Source: Desulfatitalea sp. BRH_c12 (GTDB taxonomy: Bacteria; Desulfobacterota; Desulfobacteria; Desulfobacterales; Desulfosarcinaceae). From it: a DNA stretch of 64,000 nt. Positions 11,411-20,128 of this stretch are shown here, piece after piece. The stretch spans positions 124,001 to 188,000 of the forward strand of contig LADR01000045.1 of assembly GCA_000961655.1 (NCBI GenBank), read 5' to 3'. Position numbers and translations under genes: made by a program. The notes under the pieces are model-generated. The model saw nothing but the letters and a program-made list of their open reading frames with translations, made no database searches and was not told the origin of the DNA. Numbering within the stretch: position 1 is the first letter of the stretch; each line of letters begins with the position of its first letter.

Positions 11411-11779
11411 ATGAACAATTTAGGCAATCCGCGCGACATCGATTTCAAGATAGACAAGAACAACCTGTATCGGGAAGAATCCATTACTGACCTGAAGGTG
11501 GCATCCATTCGCCGCCTGGTTCCCGTGCGGGCCGACGGCAGCGATGACGCCGGTCGTACCCCCATCTTCGTGGGCAGCACTCAGCTGATGACCCCGGAAG
11601 GCCCTTTGCCGATTCAAAGCAAGTTGGAGGCCAAAACGCTTGCCGAAGCATTCGAGGAATTCCCCAATGCCATGCGCCAAGCCCTCGACGAGGTTATCGC
11701 CCAGATCCAACAAATGCAGCAACAGCAACAGACGGACCGGCGAAACCAGGAATCACGTATCATTGTCCCCGGACGATAA
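11411..11779 (+). CDS. Conserved hypothetical protein with glutamine-rich tail
   Basis: A 122-residue cytoplasmic protein with a good AAGGAG ribosome binding site. The N-terminus (NPRDIDFKIDKNNLYREESITDLKVASIRRLVPV) looks folded, a middle part mentions no known motif, and residues about 80-110 form a helix ending in QIQQMQQQQQ. I do not recognise a family with confidence. It is monocistronic, followed by a GC-rich hairpin at 11786-11806. Confidence 0.75.
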   Translation: MNNLGNPRDIDFKIDKNNLYREESITDLKVASIRRLVPVRADGSDDAGRTPIFVGSTQLMTPEGPLPIQSKLEAKTLAEAFEEFPNAMRQALDEVIAQIQQMQQQQQTDRRNQESRIIVPGR

Positions 11780-11785
11780 AACAAA

Positions 11786-11806
11786 GGGGCGGGTTTCACC
11801 CGCCCC
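11786..11806 (+). terminator. GC-rich stem-loop downstream of the 11411 gene
   Basis: GGGGCGGGT / ACCCGCCCC pair perfectly around a TTC loop, seven bases after the stop codon. There is no T-run, so it may act as a weak terminator or a 3'-end stabiliser. Confidence 0.5.
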
Positions 11807-11872
11807 TACAATCCCGCCCTATCTAACCCGCATAAGAAACCAACATCCTTGACACGCTCTGACGTAAAAAAG

Positions 11873-12805
11873 TCAGGTCACCAGACCTTCTCCGGTGACG
11901 ATCTCCCTGGATACGTCCATGCCGGCATCATAGTGGCTTTCTATATGGTAGACTATTTTTTGCAACATTTCTTCAGACAGCGGCCTGGGCGTGACATACT
12001 GAAACAAGGCCTCCATCTGGGAAGGATTGATGACCGAGAGCCCTTCGGGAGAAATGCGTTTGACCCGCCAACCGGGCAACGCCACGACCCCGCGCGCGGC
12101 AACCAGGATGCCCACGCGTTGCGTGATCCACTGGGAAAACCGTTCGGCACATTCTTCCGTTTGATCGATGATCACATGCTCCCTTCCGTCAGGGAAGAAC
12201 AGCGCACGCCCATCATACGTCACGGTGGCATTCTGCGTCCGCTGCGCGTCTGCGTCTGTCTGGCGGACGAAGGCCTGCAGCGCGAAAACGCCCTTGGGTC
12301 CGAGGAGCAAGTGATCGATTTGAAACCCTTCGGTCACAAAATCGCGGAAAACAATATAGCCGCGCGCAACGAACGGGGCGATCGCCCGGTCCACGACTTT
12401 TCGAGCTTCATGGTACCACAGGATCTCGCGTTTTTGACGGCGGGCTCGGCGATAACTGAAGTAAGCGTAACCGCCCATGAAGGTACCGCCGCAAACGAAG
12501 GCCAGCGCAGGTTCGATCTCACGCATCTCAGGATACAGATAATAGAGGAAGGCATAGGACCCGCCGAAGACCAGTGGGGTAGCGACAATGTATCCGGCGG
12601 CATTGCGGACCGCCATTTCAGCCTGTTCGGACTGGCGACGTGTGGCCGGACTGGGCCCGGTGATGTTGTCTGGCACGATCAGCTGACTTTTGGCCGGGCG
12701 ATTACGGATAACGCGCTGGCAGGCACCATAGACCATCCAGCACAAAAGGGTCGCCACCATAGTGCCCATCGGAAGAAAAAGCCAATATATGATATCTGTT
12801 CTCAT
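11873..12805 (-). CDS. Membrane-anchored NERD domain protein
   Basis: A 310-residue protein with one N-terminal membrane helix (about residues 5-30), two further helices around residues 75-115, and a C-terminal NERD (nuclease-related) domain recognised by EGFQIDHLLLGPKGVFALQAF with the Asp-His pair. NERD domains resemble restriction-like nucleases but are mostly uncharacterised. The first ATG is at 12805; the TTG just before it is less likely. It is a single gene, with the next gene about 430 bases upstream. Confidence 0.8.
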   Translation of the reverse strand: MRTDIIYWLFLPMGTMVATLLCWMVYGACQRVIRNRPAKSQLIVPDNITGPSPATRRQSEQAEMAVRNAAGYIVATPLVFGGSYAFLYYLYPEMREIEPALAFVCGGTFMGGYAYFSYRRARRQKREILWYHEARKVVDRAIAPFVARGYIVFRDFVTEGFQIDHLLLGPKGVFALQAFVRQTDADAQRTQNATVTYDGRALFFPDGREHVIIDQTEECAERFSQWITQRVGILVAARGVVALPGWRVKRISPEGLSVINPSQMEALFQYVTPRPLSEEMLQKIVYHIESHYDAGMDVSREIVTGEGLVT

Positions 12806-13243
12806 CAAAGCAGTCCAATTGCGTGCAAGAATCGCATTTATAAAGAATCATCAGCAAAAAAGCCAGTGACTAATTCTAAATGCCCACTGGGCAAAGTCAA
12901 TTGAAGCAAAACCCTACCTGATGCGGCGGGATCTTTCTATTCGGGAGGGCTTGCGCGTAATGTCTGCACAACGCTGTGGTACGGACCTGATGAACGCGCT
13001 GGATGGCCGGGGGCGTGGCACGGGATTGCATTCTCGGCTCGGTGCTGCGTTGCATCCGTTGGGGCGAAAAGTGCGGAAATGTACCGGCGATTCGCCTGCA
13101 AAGGTGAAGCGGGATGAGGTGTGAACGTACGAGAACCGTAACGCCCGCCCCGGGTCGACACAGGCCCGAACGCGTCGTCAGCCCGCTTGACTTTGATCCC
13201 CGGAATGGTACTGTGCGTCACGTAGTGACAATGAGGTGAAACA
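12806..13243. other. Non-coding gap without recognised content
   Basis: A 438-base gap between divergent genes. The part 12930-13200 is GC-rich and contains open frames on both strands, but none has a good ribosome binding site or a recognisable product. It might hold a remnant of a mobile element or a structured RNA; nothing is supported. Confidence 0.3.
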
Positions 13244-13702
13244 ATGATGGCCAGCAAAACCGATCCGGAATTTTGCCTTCAGGTGGTTCAACGCTGCGGT
13301 GGTGATTTTCAGCGTTGCTTACAATGCCTGAGTTGTGCCAGCGGATGCCCGTTCGTGGATACGATGCGCTACCGTCCCAATGGCATCATCCGGATGGTGC
13401 AGTATGGCTTCAGCCAGGAAGTGCTGGAAAGCCCCGACATCTGGTTGTGTGTCGGATGCCATGCCTGTTCGATTGCCTGCCCGATGGCCATCGACATGCC
13501 CGGACTGATGGATGGACTGCGGGAAATGGCCATCGAAACCGGCGCCAAAATAAATGAAACTGCTATCCTCGCTTTCCACCGTGAGGTCCTCGGCTCAATT
13601 CAGCGATACGGCCGCACGCGTCCGTGGCGCGCCCCAGCATGTCCGACCCCCTGGCCAACCGGGTCATCCAGAGGGCCGTGGACGCCGGGGCCGAATGGAT
13701 AG
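13244..13702 (+). CDS. HdrC-like iron-sulfur protein, probably truncated
   Basis: Heterodisulfide reductase subunit C-like ferredoxin, 152 residues. Two [4Fe-4S] motifs of type CxxCxxCxxxCP are intact: Cys25, 28, 31, 35 (CLQCLSCASGCP) and Cys69, 72, 75, 79 (CVGCHACSIACP). The family-like sequence continues to about residue 125 (FHREVLGSIQRYGRT). After that the residues become a low-complexity Pro/Trp/Gly/Arg run that does not look like HdrC. No HdrA or HdrB gene is adjacent. It has a GAGGTG site before the tandem ATGs. It is probably an electron-transfer protein that has lost its C-terminus. Confidence 0.75.
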   Translation: MMASKTDPEFCLQVVQRCGGDFQRCLQCLSCASGCPFVDTMRYRPNGIIRMVQYGFSQEVLESPDIWLCVGCHACSIACPMAIDMPGLMDGLREMAIETGAKINETAILAFHREVLGSIQRYGRTRPWRAPACPTPWPTGSSRGPWTPGPNG

Positions 13703-13794
13703 TGAGCCGCCTGGGCCATGGTCACCTGAATCCTGAAATCCGCTGCAGCCTGAAAGGCCACCTGCCGGTCTCCGCTCCGGCACGGCCGTTCGGC

Positions 13795-14532
13795 TTAAAA
13801 ATACCCGGAAACCACCTTGGCCACATCGGACAAGGGGCCGCTGAAATCGGCCGGGTAGCTCTGTCCGGGGCGGATGTTGCGGCCCTTGGTGATGGCACCG
13901 TAATCGATCAGATCGGCTTCGGTGGTGAGAAACGTTTTCAACCCGACGGTCCCGGCCACCATGTCGTTGACCGCATCGTTGCCCACCATCAGACAGGTTT
14001 GGGGAGAAACCCCGATGATGTCGCAAATCTGCTGGTAGTACTCCGGGCGCGGTTTGACATAAGACATGTTTTCCAGGTGGGTCAGCAGGCAAAACCGTTG
14101 GGGTTCCAGACCCACCCACGACATCCTGACATGCTGGGCAATCTCCGGAAACAAGGGGTTGGTGGCCACCACGACCCGCAGTCCCCATGCGGACAATTGG
14201 TCGAGCAGAGCTTCCAGTCCATCCGGTTTTTTGACCGCAACCGGAATTTGATCATATTCGGTCTGATAAAAACGCAGGAAACGCGCCCAGACATCCTGCC
14301 GCAGGCTTTCACAACCGTCGCAGAACTGATCCAGAAAATAACCCTGGTTGTTGATCCGGCCATTGTTGCGCAGCAGCCCGCGAATGCCCCGCAACAGCCG
14401 GTCACGGAACTGCTCGGCCGGAACAATATCCTCGAAGTAGGGGACGACGCGTTCCATGTACCGCAGGTAAAAACCGGTTTCATCGAACAACACCATGGTG
14501 TTGTCCAGATCGATCAATACAGCTTCCAGCAT
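13795..14532 (-). CDS. HAD-superfamily hydrolase
   Basis: A 245-residue phosphatase-like protein with the four HAD motifs: DLDNTM (motif I, first Asp nucleophile), ATNP (motif II position), the KPRPEYY Lys region (motif III), and GNDAVNDM (motif IV). A helical cap lies between motifs I and II. The physiological substrate is unknown. It is convergent with the HdrC-like gene and about 70 bases downstream of the DMT exporter on the same strand. Confidence 0.88.
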   Translation of the reverse strand: MLEAVLIDLDNTMVLFDETGFYLRYMERVVPYFEDIVPAEQFRDRLLRGIRGLLRNNGRINNQGYFLDQFCDGCESLRQDVWARFLRFYQTEYDQIPVAVKKPDGLEALLDQLSAWGLRVVVATNPLFPEIAQHVRMSWVGLEPQRFCLLTHLENMSYVKPRPEYYQQICDIIGVSPQTCLMVGNDAVNDMVAGTVGLKTFLTTEADLIDYGAITKGRNIRPGQSYPADFSGPLSDVAKVVSGYF

Positions 14533-14599
14533 AGGGTCGAATAAACCTTTCTTCCATTGGATGAACGAACGTGGCCATTGGCATAAGATACCAGTGGCC

Positions 14600-15508
14600 T
14601 TAAACCCGGCGGGCCGGCCGGTTGTTTAGAAGAATACCGCCGAATATCAGAACGATGCCGATCAGATGATAAACGTGCAGCCGTTCTCCCAGCAATATGG
14701 AAGCCAGCAAAATGGAATACACGGGCATGAGGTGCGAAAAGAGCCCTGCCCGGTTGGCCCCCACCTGGTCGACCCCATGATTCCAGAAGATATATGCCAG
14801 CACGGACGGGAAAATGCATACATACGCAAGGCTCGCCATGCTGGCGGCGGATAGCGCAAAGCCGCCTTTGACAGAGAGTTCCCATAAATAAAAAGGAAGC
14901 AGCAGAACAAGTCCCATGGCAATGATGGCCGTCAAAAACGTCAGGGGCGCCATCTGCATCGGCCGCAAACGCAGCATGACCGAATAAATCGCCCAAGCCA
15001 GCGCCGCCCCCAGGGTCCAGATGTCGCCGCGCGTGAACGTCAGGCCGGCCAGTGCCGACCAATCGCCACGAGTGATAATAAACATCAATCCGGCCAACGA
15101 AATCAACACCCCGGCCACTTGCAGCCGCTGCATACGAACCCCGAAAGCGATGCGGGCGGTCACGCCGATGAAGATCGGGGTCATGGCATTGAGCAGAACC
15201 GTATTGGTCGTGGTGGCCGTCTGCAAAGCCGTGTAGATGAATGTATTGAATATGCAGATGGACGGGATACTCATCAGCGCCAACAGCTTCCAGTGCCGCC
15301 ACAGCATCTCTCGTTCTCGACACAACCGGGGCCAACTGAACGGCAGCAGAATTGACAGGGCGCCGGCCCAGCGCCAGAAATTCAGGCTAACCGGTGGGAT
15401 TAACTCCCGAACGCCCCGGCCGAGCACGAAATTACCCGACCAGAACAGGGCTGTCAAAGCCAACAGGAAATACGGCAGCCAGGCGGGCTGTTTGTCGGAA
15501 AAGCGCAT
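14600..15508 (-). CDS. DMT-family (EamA) transporter
   Basis: A 302-residue membrane protein with ten helices formed by two EamA repeats. The first repeat starts with LLALTALFWSGNFVLGRGV and the second with WTLGAALAWAIYSVMLR, both characteristic of RhaT/EamA metabolite exporters. The C-terminal helix ends with LIFGGILLNNRPAR. The substrate is unknown; export of amino acids or related metabolites is typical for the family. Confidence 0.9.
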   Translation of the reverse strand: MRFSDKQPAWLPYFLLALTALFWSGNFVLGRGVRELIPPVSLNFWRWAGALSILLPFSWPRLCREREMLWRHWKLLALMSIPSICIFNTFIYTALQTATTTNTVLLNAMTPIFIGVTARIAFGVRMQRLQVAGVLISLAGLMFIITRGDWSALAGLTFTRGDIWTLGAALAWAIYSVMLRLRPMQMAPLTFLTAIIAMGLVLLLPFYLWELSVKGGFALSAASMASLAYVCIFPSVLAYIFWNHGVDQVGANRAGLFSHLMPVYSILLASILLGERLHVYHLIGIVLIFGGILLNNRPARRV

Positions 15509-15687
15509 GGGACGAAAGTATCACCAAACGGGGGATTGGTGCGAGAATTTTGTTCATTCGCTGATTCGTTCAGTTGTCGATTCGGAAACCGGCAACGGGA
15601 CGATTGGCGTCCCTGCACACGGACGACGGGCAAACGGGCAAACGGAATTAGGTTTCAATCGCCGCCGCTCTCTGATAATCAGGTGCG

Positions 15688-16299
15688 ATGATCATTAAAT
15701 CTGCAGAATTTATCACCAGCGCGGTCAAACCCGCTCAGTATCCGCCACCGGAAAATCCGGAGATCGCGTTTGCCGGACGTTCCAATGTGGGCAAATCGTC
15801 CTTGATCAACACCTTGGTCAACCGCAAGCGTCTGGTCAAAACGTCTTCCACGCCCGGGCGCACCCAATTGATCAATTTCTTTAAGGTCAATGACGATCTG
15901 ATGCTCGTCGATCTGCCGGGTTACGGCTATGCCAAGGTACCCCAATCGGTCAAAAAGCAATGGGGGCCGATGGTGGAAACGTATTTATCGAACCGTGCCA
16001 GTTTGAAGGCCGTAGTCCTGCTGATGGATCTGCGCCGCGTGCCCGGCGTGGAAGAGATCAATTTCATGGGGTGGCTGCGCCATTACAGCATCGCTGCAAT
16101 ACCGGTGTTGACCAAGGCGGACAAGTTGTCCAAAACCGAGCAGATCAAACAGCGCCGTACCATTGCCGAAACCATTGGGCTGCCGCTGGAATCAACGATC
16201 CTCTTTTCAGCCAAGACACGCCTTGGAAAAGAATTAATTTGGGAAAAGATGCAGATTATTTTGGGGGGGCCTCATGAGTCAAATAGAAACGCCGGATGA
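15688..16299 (+). CDS. engB: Ribosome biogenesis GTPase EngB (YsxC/YihA)
   Basis: A 203-residue circular-order-standard small GTPase required for 50S assembly. G1 is GRSNVGKSSL, G2 lies in TSSTPGRTQ, G3 is DLPGYGYA, G4 is TKAD, and the block VLLMDLRRVPG is specific to EngB. The end overlaps era by 26 bases, so the two ribosome-assembly GTPases are made from one message. Confidence 0.95.
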   Translation: MIIKSAEFITSAVKPAQYPPPENPEIAFAGRSNVGKSSLINTLVNRKRLVKTSSTPGRTQLINFFKVNDDLMLVDLPGYGYAKVPQSVKKQWGPMVETYLSNRASLKAVVLLMDLRRVPGVEEINFMGWLRHYSIAAIPVLTKADKLSKTEQIKQRRTIAETIGLPLESTILFSAKTRLGKELIWEKMQIILGGPHESNRNAG

Positions 16300-17188
16300 C
16301 AACAAAGATTTTAGATGCGGCATGGTTGCCATTGTCGGCGCGCCCAATGCGGGCAAATCGACCTTGCTCAACCGCATGCTGGGCCAAAAAATATCTATCA
16401 CCAGCAAAAAGCCGCAAACCACGCGCAACAAAATAGTTGGCGTCCTGGACCGTCCCGCAGCTCAATTGATCTTCCTGGATACACCCGGTATTCATCGCGC
16501 CGGGAAACTGCTCAACGTACGCATCGTCGACGTGGCGCTCACCACCTTGTCCGATGCCGATCTTGTCCTGGTGATGCTGGATGTGACCGGCGCCAATACG
16601 GATGCCGAATCCTATCTCATTGAAAAACTGAAAGAACATCGGACCCCGGTCATCCTGGCGCTCAACAAAATCGACCTGATTCCCAAACCCAAACTGCTCG
16701 GGCTCATCGAACAATGGTCCCAGGCCCATGCATTCCGGGCGATTGTGCCTATTTCGGCGGAAAAGGGCACCCAGGTGGAGGCGCTCATCGAAACGATGGC
16801 CGGCGCCTTGCCGACCGGCCCGCCGCTCTACCCGCCGGGAAGTCTGACGGATTTGACCGAACGCTTCCTGGCCGCGGAGATGATCCGCGAGAAAGTCATC
16901 CGTCTGACCGGCGCGGAGGTTCCCTATGCGGCCGCGGTCACCATCGATGACTTCAAAGAGGAAAAAAAGAAGCGCCTGGTCAAAATTATCGCGACCATCC
17001 ATGTCGAACGCGACTCGCAAAAAGCCATTGTCATTGGCAAGGGCGGCCGCAAGCTCAAAGAGATCGGAGAAGCCGCACGTAAAGAAATCGAACGCATGGT
17101 CGACTGCCAAGTCTATCTCGAGCTTTTCGTACGCGTCCAGAAGAACTGGTCGCGCGATGAAAAAGCCCTGCAGCGGTTCGGGTATTAG
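16274..17188 (+). CDS. era: GTPase Era
   Basis: A 304-residue GTPase that binds the 3' end of 16S rRNA during 30S maturation. G1 is GAPNAGKSTL, G3 is DTPGIHRA, G4 is NKID, and the C-terminal KH domain is recognised by AIVIGKGGRKLKEIGEAARKEIE. A GGGGGG-type ribosome binding site lies within the end of engB. It is followed after 23 bases by an ATP-grasp gene. Confidence 0.96.
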   Translation: MSQIETPDDNKDFRCGMVAIVGAPNAGKSTLLNRMLGQKISITSKKPQTTRNKIVGVLDRPAAQLIFLDTPGIHRAGKLLNVRIVDVALTTLSDADLVLVMLDVTGANTDAESYLIEKLKEHRTPVILALNKIDLIPKPKLLGLIEQWSQAHAFRAIVPISAEKGTQVEALIETMAGALPTGPPLYPPGSLTDLTERFLAAEMIREKVIRLTGAEVPYAAAVTIDDFKEEKKKRLVKIIATIHVERDSQKAIVIGKGGRKLKEIGEAARKEIERMVDCQVYLELFVRVQKNWSRDEKALQRFGY

Positions 17189-17211
17189 CTGCCCCAAATC
17201 GAGCGGATATC

Positions 17212-18072
17212 ATGATTCTTTCCTTTCACCCCATCATCGAGGCGGATGAAAATATCCTATGCGCCGGACGCGCACCGAATGAAATGGACCTGGCCGCTAT
17301 CCGGCGCGCCGCAGCCGTGATTCTGCCCCAGGGGTGCTCCGAGGCGCTGTACCGAATGGCGCGCGCCAACTGCGCGCACATCTTCCCCAACATGGATATT
17401 CGTTTCGACTATCCCGGCAAGCGCAGGCAAATTCTGCTGTTCCGCGAACTGGGCCTGCCCCACCCGGCCAGCGAACTGTACGACGACAGCGCGGATTTCG
17501 CGCAACGTCCGGATGTGATTGCGTTGCCGGCGGTCATTAAGCTGGATTGGGGCGGTCAGGGGACAACGGTGTTCAAGATCGCCGATTCCCGGGACCTGGA
17601 CGCCGTTCTTGAGCGTCTCAGGGCCAATGAACGAACCGGGCAAAAAGGGTTTCTCTTCCAACAGTACATCCCCAGTGACAACCGATGCCTGCGCGTGACC
17701 GTCATCGGACGGCGCCTGGATTCCTACTGGCGCACACAGCCCGCCACCGACCGTTTCGGTACGAGCATGACTGCGGGCGCTGTGATCGACCACCACGCCG
17801 ATGCCCACCTGCAGGCGGCAGCTTGCGCGCAGACGCGTGAGATCTGCCGGCGGAGCGGTCTGCAATTGGGCGGATTCGATTTCATTTTCGATACGCGTGC
17901 CTTGGAACAGGGACGCATCGAACCGCTGGTGCTCGAAATTAACTACTTTTTCGGACGCACCGGGCTGGGAGGCTCGGAAAGGTACTATCGATTGTTTGAA
18001 CAGGCGGTTGCGCAGTGGCTGGCGACCCTGGCTCTAGCCCGTGAACCACACGGTCGCTTGGGACAAATTTAA
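17212..18072 (+). CDS. ATP-grasp protein (RimK/GshB-like)
   Basis: A 286-residue ATP-grasp enzyme. The nucleotide-binding part includes PAVIKLDWGGQGTTVFKI (the Lys and Gly-rich loop), FLFQQYIPSDNRCLRVTVIG, and the metal-binding end PLVLEINYFFGRTGLGG. This layout is closest to the RimK/glutathione synthase group that joins carboxylates to amines. The acceptor is unknown. Its position just after era suggests co-transcription, but no functional link is evident. Confidence 0.8.
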   Translation: MILSFHPIIEADENILCAGRAPNEMDLAAIRRAAAVILPQGCSEALYRMARANCAHIFPNMDIRFDYPGKRRQILLFRELGLPHPASELYDDSADFAQRPDVIALPAVIKLDWGGQGTTVFKIADSRDLDAVLERLRANERTGQKGFLFQQYIPSDNRCLRVTVIGRRLDSYWRTQPATDRFGTSMTAGAVIDHHADAHLQAAACAQTREICRRSGLQLGGFDFIFDTRALEQGRIEPLVLEINYFFGRTGLGGSERYYRLFEQAVAQWLATLALAREPHGRLGQI

Positions 18073-18177
18073 GCGCCTTGTCGTTGAACTGCTCTCGTAA
18101 ATCTTGATTTTTTAGCATATTCGGTTAAACTCAAATGGCTTTACGCAATACCATTTTCCGTACCGATGAAAGGTCTC

Positions 18178-18516
18178 ATGGCAAAATCGGACAAAAAAAT
18201 AACCCCCTTTGCATTCGATCTTGAGGCGTCCGACATCGCGACCGAAAAAAACAGGGCGCGCGATCTCCGAGGGTCGCAGTGGTGGAAACGGCGCTGCGCC
18301 AAAGGAGTGTGCCACTGGTGCGCGCAGCCATTCCCCGCCAGGGAGCTGACCATGGACCATATCGTGCCCCTGGCACGCGGCGGCAAAACCACCAAAAGCA
18401 ATGTCGTTCCCGCCTGCAAAACCTGCAACACCAAAAAGAAGCAGCTGCTCCCCATGGAATGGGAGGCTTATGTGCAATCGCTCCGCAGCCATGAAAAAGG
18501 AGAAGGGGATGAGTGA
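18178..18516 (+). CDS. HNH endonuclease
   Basis: A 112-residue protein with a complete HNH/McrA-type motif: CHWC zinc pair, DHIVPLARGGKTTKSNVVPACKTCN with the catalytic His and Asn, and the second zinc pair CKTC. The start at 18178 is preferred over the ATG at 18166 because an AAAGG site lies before it. It overlaps the downstream kinase by eight bases. Such stand-alone HNH proteins are common housekeeping-like genes in this group of bacteria; no restriction partner is adjacent. Confidence 0.88.
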   Translation: MAKSDKKITPFAFDLEASDIATEKNRARDLRGSQWWKRRCAKGVCHWCAQPFPARELTMDHIVPLARGGKTTKSNVVPACKTCNTKKKQLLPMEWEAYVQSLRSHEKGEGDE

Positions 18517-19993
18517 CGCGCCTGAACAGGTCGGCGTACTGATCGTCGATGACGAACCTCGGATTCGCGATGGATTGCGGCGCGTCCTCGAACCCATGGG
18601 GTACCGCCTTGCCCTGGCCGGCCTGGGCCGGGAAGGGCTGGCGCTTCTGGAACAAGAAGATATTTCGATCGTGTTGCTCGACCTGCAGCTGCCCGACATC
18701 AACGGCATGGAGGTGCTGCGCACGATCTGCAGTCGGCACCCCGCGATCGTGGTGATCATCATCACCGGTTTTGGCACAGTTCAAACGGCGGCCGAAGCCA
18801 TGCGCAACGGCGCCTACGACCTGCTGCCCAAGCCCTTCGAGCCCGAGCAGCTGCGCATTGCCATCAATCGCGCCCGCGAAAAGATGTTTCTGGAAAAAGA
18901 GGCCCGACGGCTGCAGCAAGACCGCCTGCGCACGCTGGCCGATCTCTCTTTGGAAAAAAGCCGGACCCATACCATTATCGACGCGCTGCCCATCGGCGTT
19001 ATGGTCACCAATGCCCTGGGCGAAGCAGTCCTTTTCAATCCTACTTTCTTAAGATACATGGCCCTGCCGCCCGAAACGAAAGAAGGCGCCCCGCTGGGGG
19101 CGTATGTGCATGATGACGCCTTGCGCAAGTTGATTCTGGAGTTCTCGCAAGGTTGCCATATCGGTCCGGACGACAGCCCAACTTATGAATTCAGTGTCGG
19201 CGAGGACAGATTCCTGTTCGCGCGCGGCCGGCCGGTCCTCGGGAAGCGGGGCGAATGCGTGGGTGCGGTCGTCACGATCGTGGATATCACGGCCATGAAA
19301 GTGCTCGACCGGCTCAAGCGGGAATTTGTGGCCAAAGTCTCCCATGAGCTGCGTTCGCCTTTGTCCACCATACACGAGCAATTGGCCGTTGTGCTCAGCG
19401 ACCTGGTCGGGCAGGTATCGCCGGCCGACGAGCATCTGCTCTCGCGCGCCAAAGAAAAAACCCAGGGGTTGATTGCACTGATCGGCGATTTGCTCGATCT
19501 GTCGCGCATTGAGTCGGGCATTGTGTGCGAAACGCCCAAGTCCGTCAACCTGGAAGAACTGCTGGAGAATATTATCTCTTTTCTTGGCACCAAGGCCGCC
19601 GCCAAGAAGCAAACCATCACCCTGTCGCGCGCATCCGAACCCCTGCCTCCGATCAAGGCCGATCCGCTGGCACTCGAGAGCATCTTCGGTAACGTGATCA
19701 CCAATGCCATCAACTACACCCCCGAGCATGGCCATATAAAACTACTCCTTTCGCGCACCGCCACGCACGCCCGTGTGGCCGTGCGCGACACTGGTTTTGG
19801 TATCGAAGAGCGTCATCTCGATAAAATTTTCGAACGCTTCTATCGCATCAAAAACGAGCGCACGCGCTACATTACCGGCACCGGTCTGGGACTGCCCATC
19901 GTCAAAGGCCTGCTCGACGCCATAGGCGGCCAGATTCAAGTTGACAGCACCCCCGACAAGGGAAGTACTTTTACGGTGCTGCTGCCGTTCTAA
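18509..19993 (+). CDS. Hybrid sensor histidine kinase with N-terminal receiver domain
   Basis: A 494-residue cytosolic two-component protein. Residues about 8-125 form a receiver domain (VLIVDDEP, phospho-acceptor Asp58 in LLDLQLPD, Lys in LPKPFEP). A PAS-like segment (ALPIGVMVTNALGEAVLFN) follows, then HisKA with the phospho-His in FVAKVSHELRSPLS near residue 280, and HATPase_c with N box NAINYTPE, DTGFGIEE and GTGLGLPIVKG. No membrane helix is present. It is likely to pass signals from a separate kinase. No response regulator with an output domain is adjacent. Translation is coupled to the HNH gene. Confidence 0.92.
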   Translation: MSDAPEQVGVLIVDDEPRIRDGLRRVLEPMGYRLALAGLGREGLALLEQEDISIVLLDLQLPDINGMEVLRTICSRHPAIVVIIITGFGTVQTAAEAMRNGAYDLLPKPFEPEQLRIAINRAREKMFLEKEARRLQQDRLRTLADLSLEKSRTHTIIDALPIGVMVTNALGEAVLFNPTFLRYMALPPETKEGAPLGAYVHDDALRKLILEFSQGCHIGPDDSPTYEFSVGEDRFLFARGRPVLGKRGECVGAVVTIVDITAMKVLDRLKREFVAKVSHELRSPLSTIHEQLAVVLSDLVGQVSPADEHLLSRAKEKTQGLIALIGDLLDLSRIESGIVCETPKSVNLEELLENIISFLGTKAAAKKQTITLSRASEPLPPIKADPLALESIFGNVITNAINYTPEHGHIKLLLSRTATHARVAVRDTGFGIEERHLDKIFERFYRIKNERTRYITGTGLGLPIVKGLLDAIGGQIQVDSTPDKGSTFTVLLPF

Positions 19994-20128
19994 TGCCAAA
20001 CGGTCCGGCTTGGGCGCGTTCGTGAAAGGGTAGGCTCCGCTTTTTTGGATTGCGTCAGCGGCCTTCCTGCGCAAACCCGACTGGCGCCAATCTTCATCGC
20101 AGGATTGCACCGATTATAGGACGAACCC

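Noticed and set aside
12937-13257. Minus-strand frame of 106 codons
   Set aside because: No ribosome binding site, no recognisable product, and overlap with the HdrC-like start region.
13664-14188. Minus-strand overlapping frame across the HdrC/HAD junction
   Set aside because: It overlaps the HAD hydrolase in another frame and has no conserved motif.
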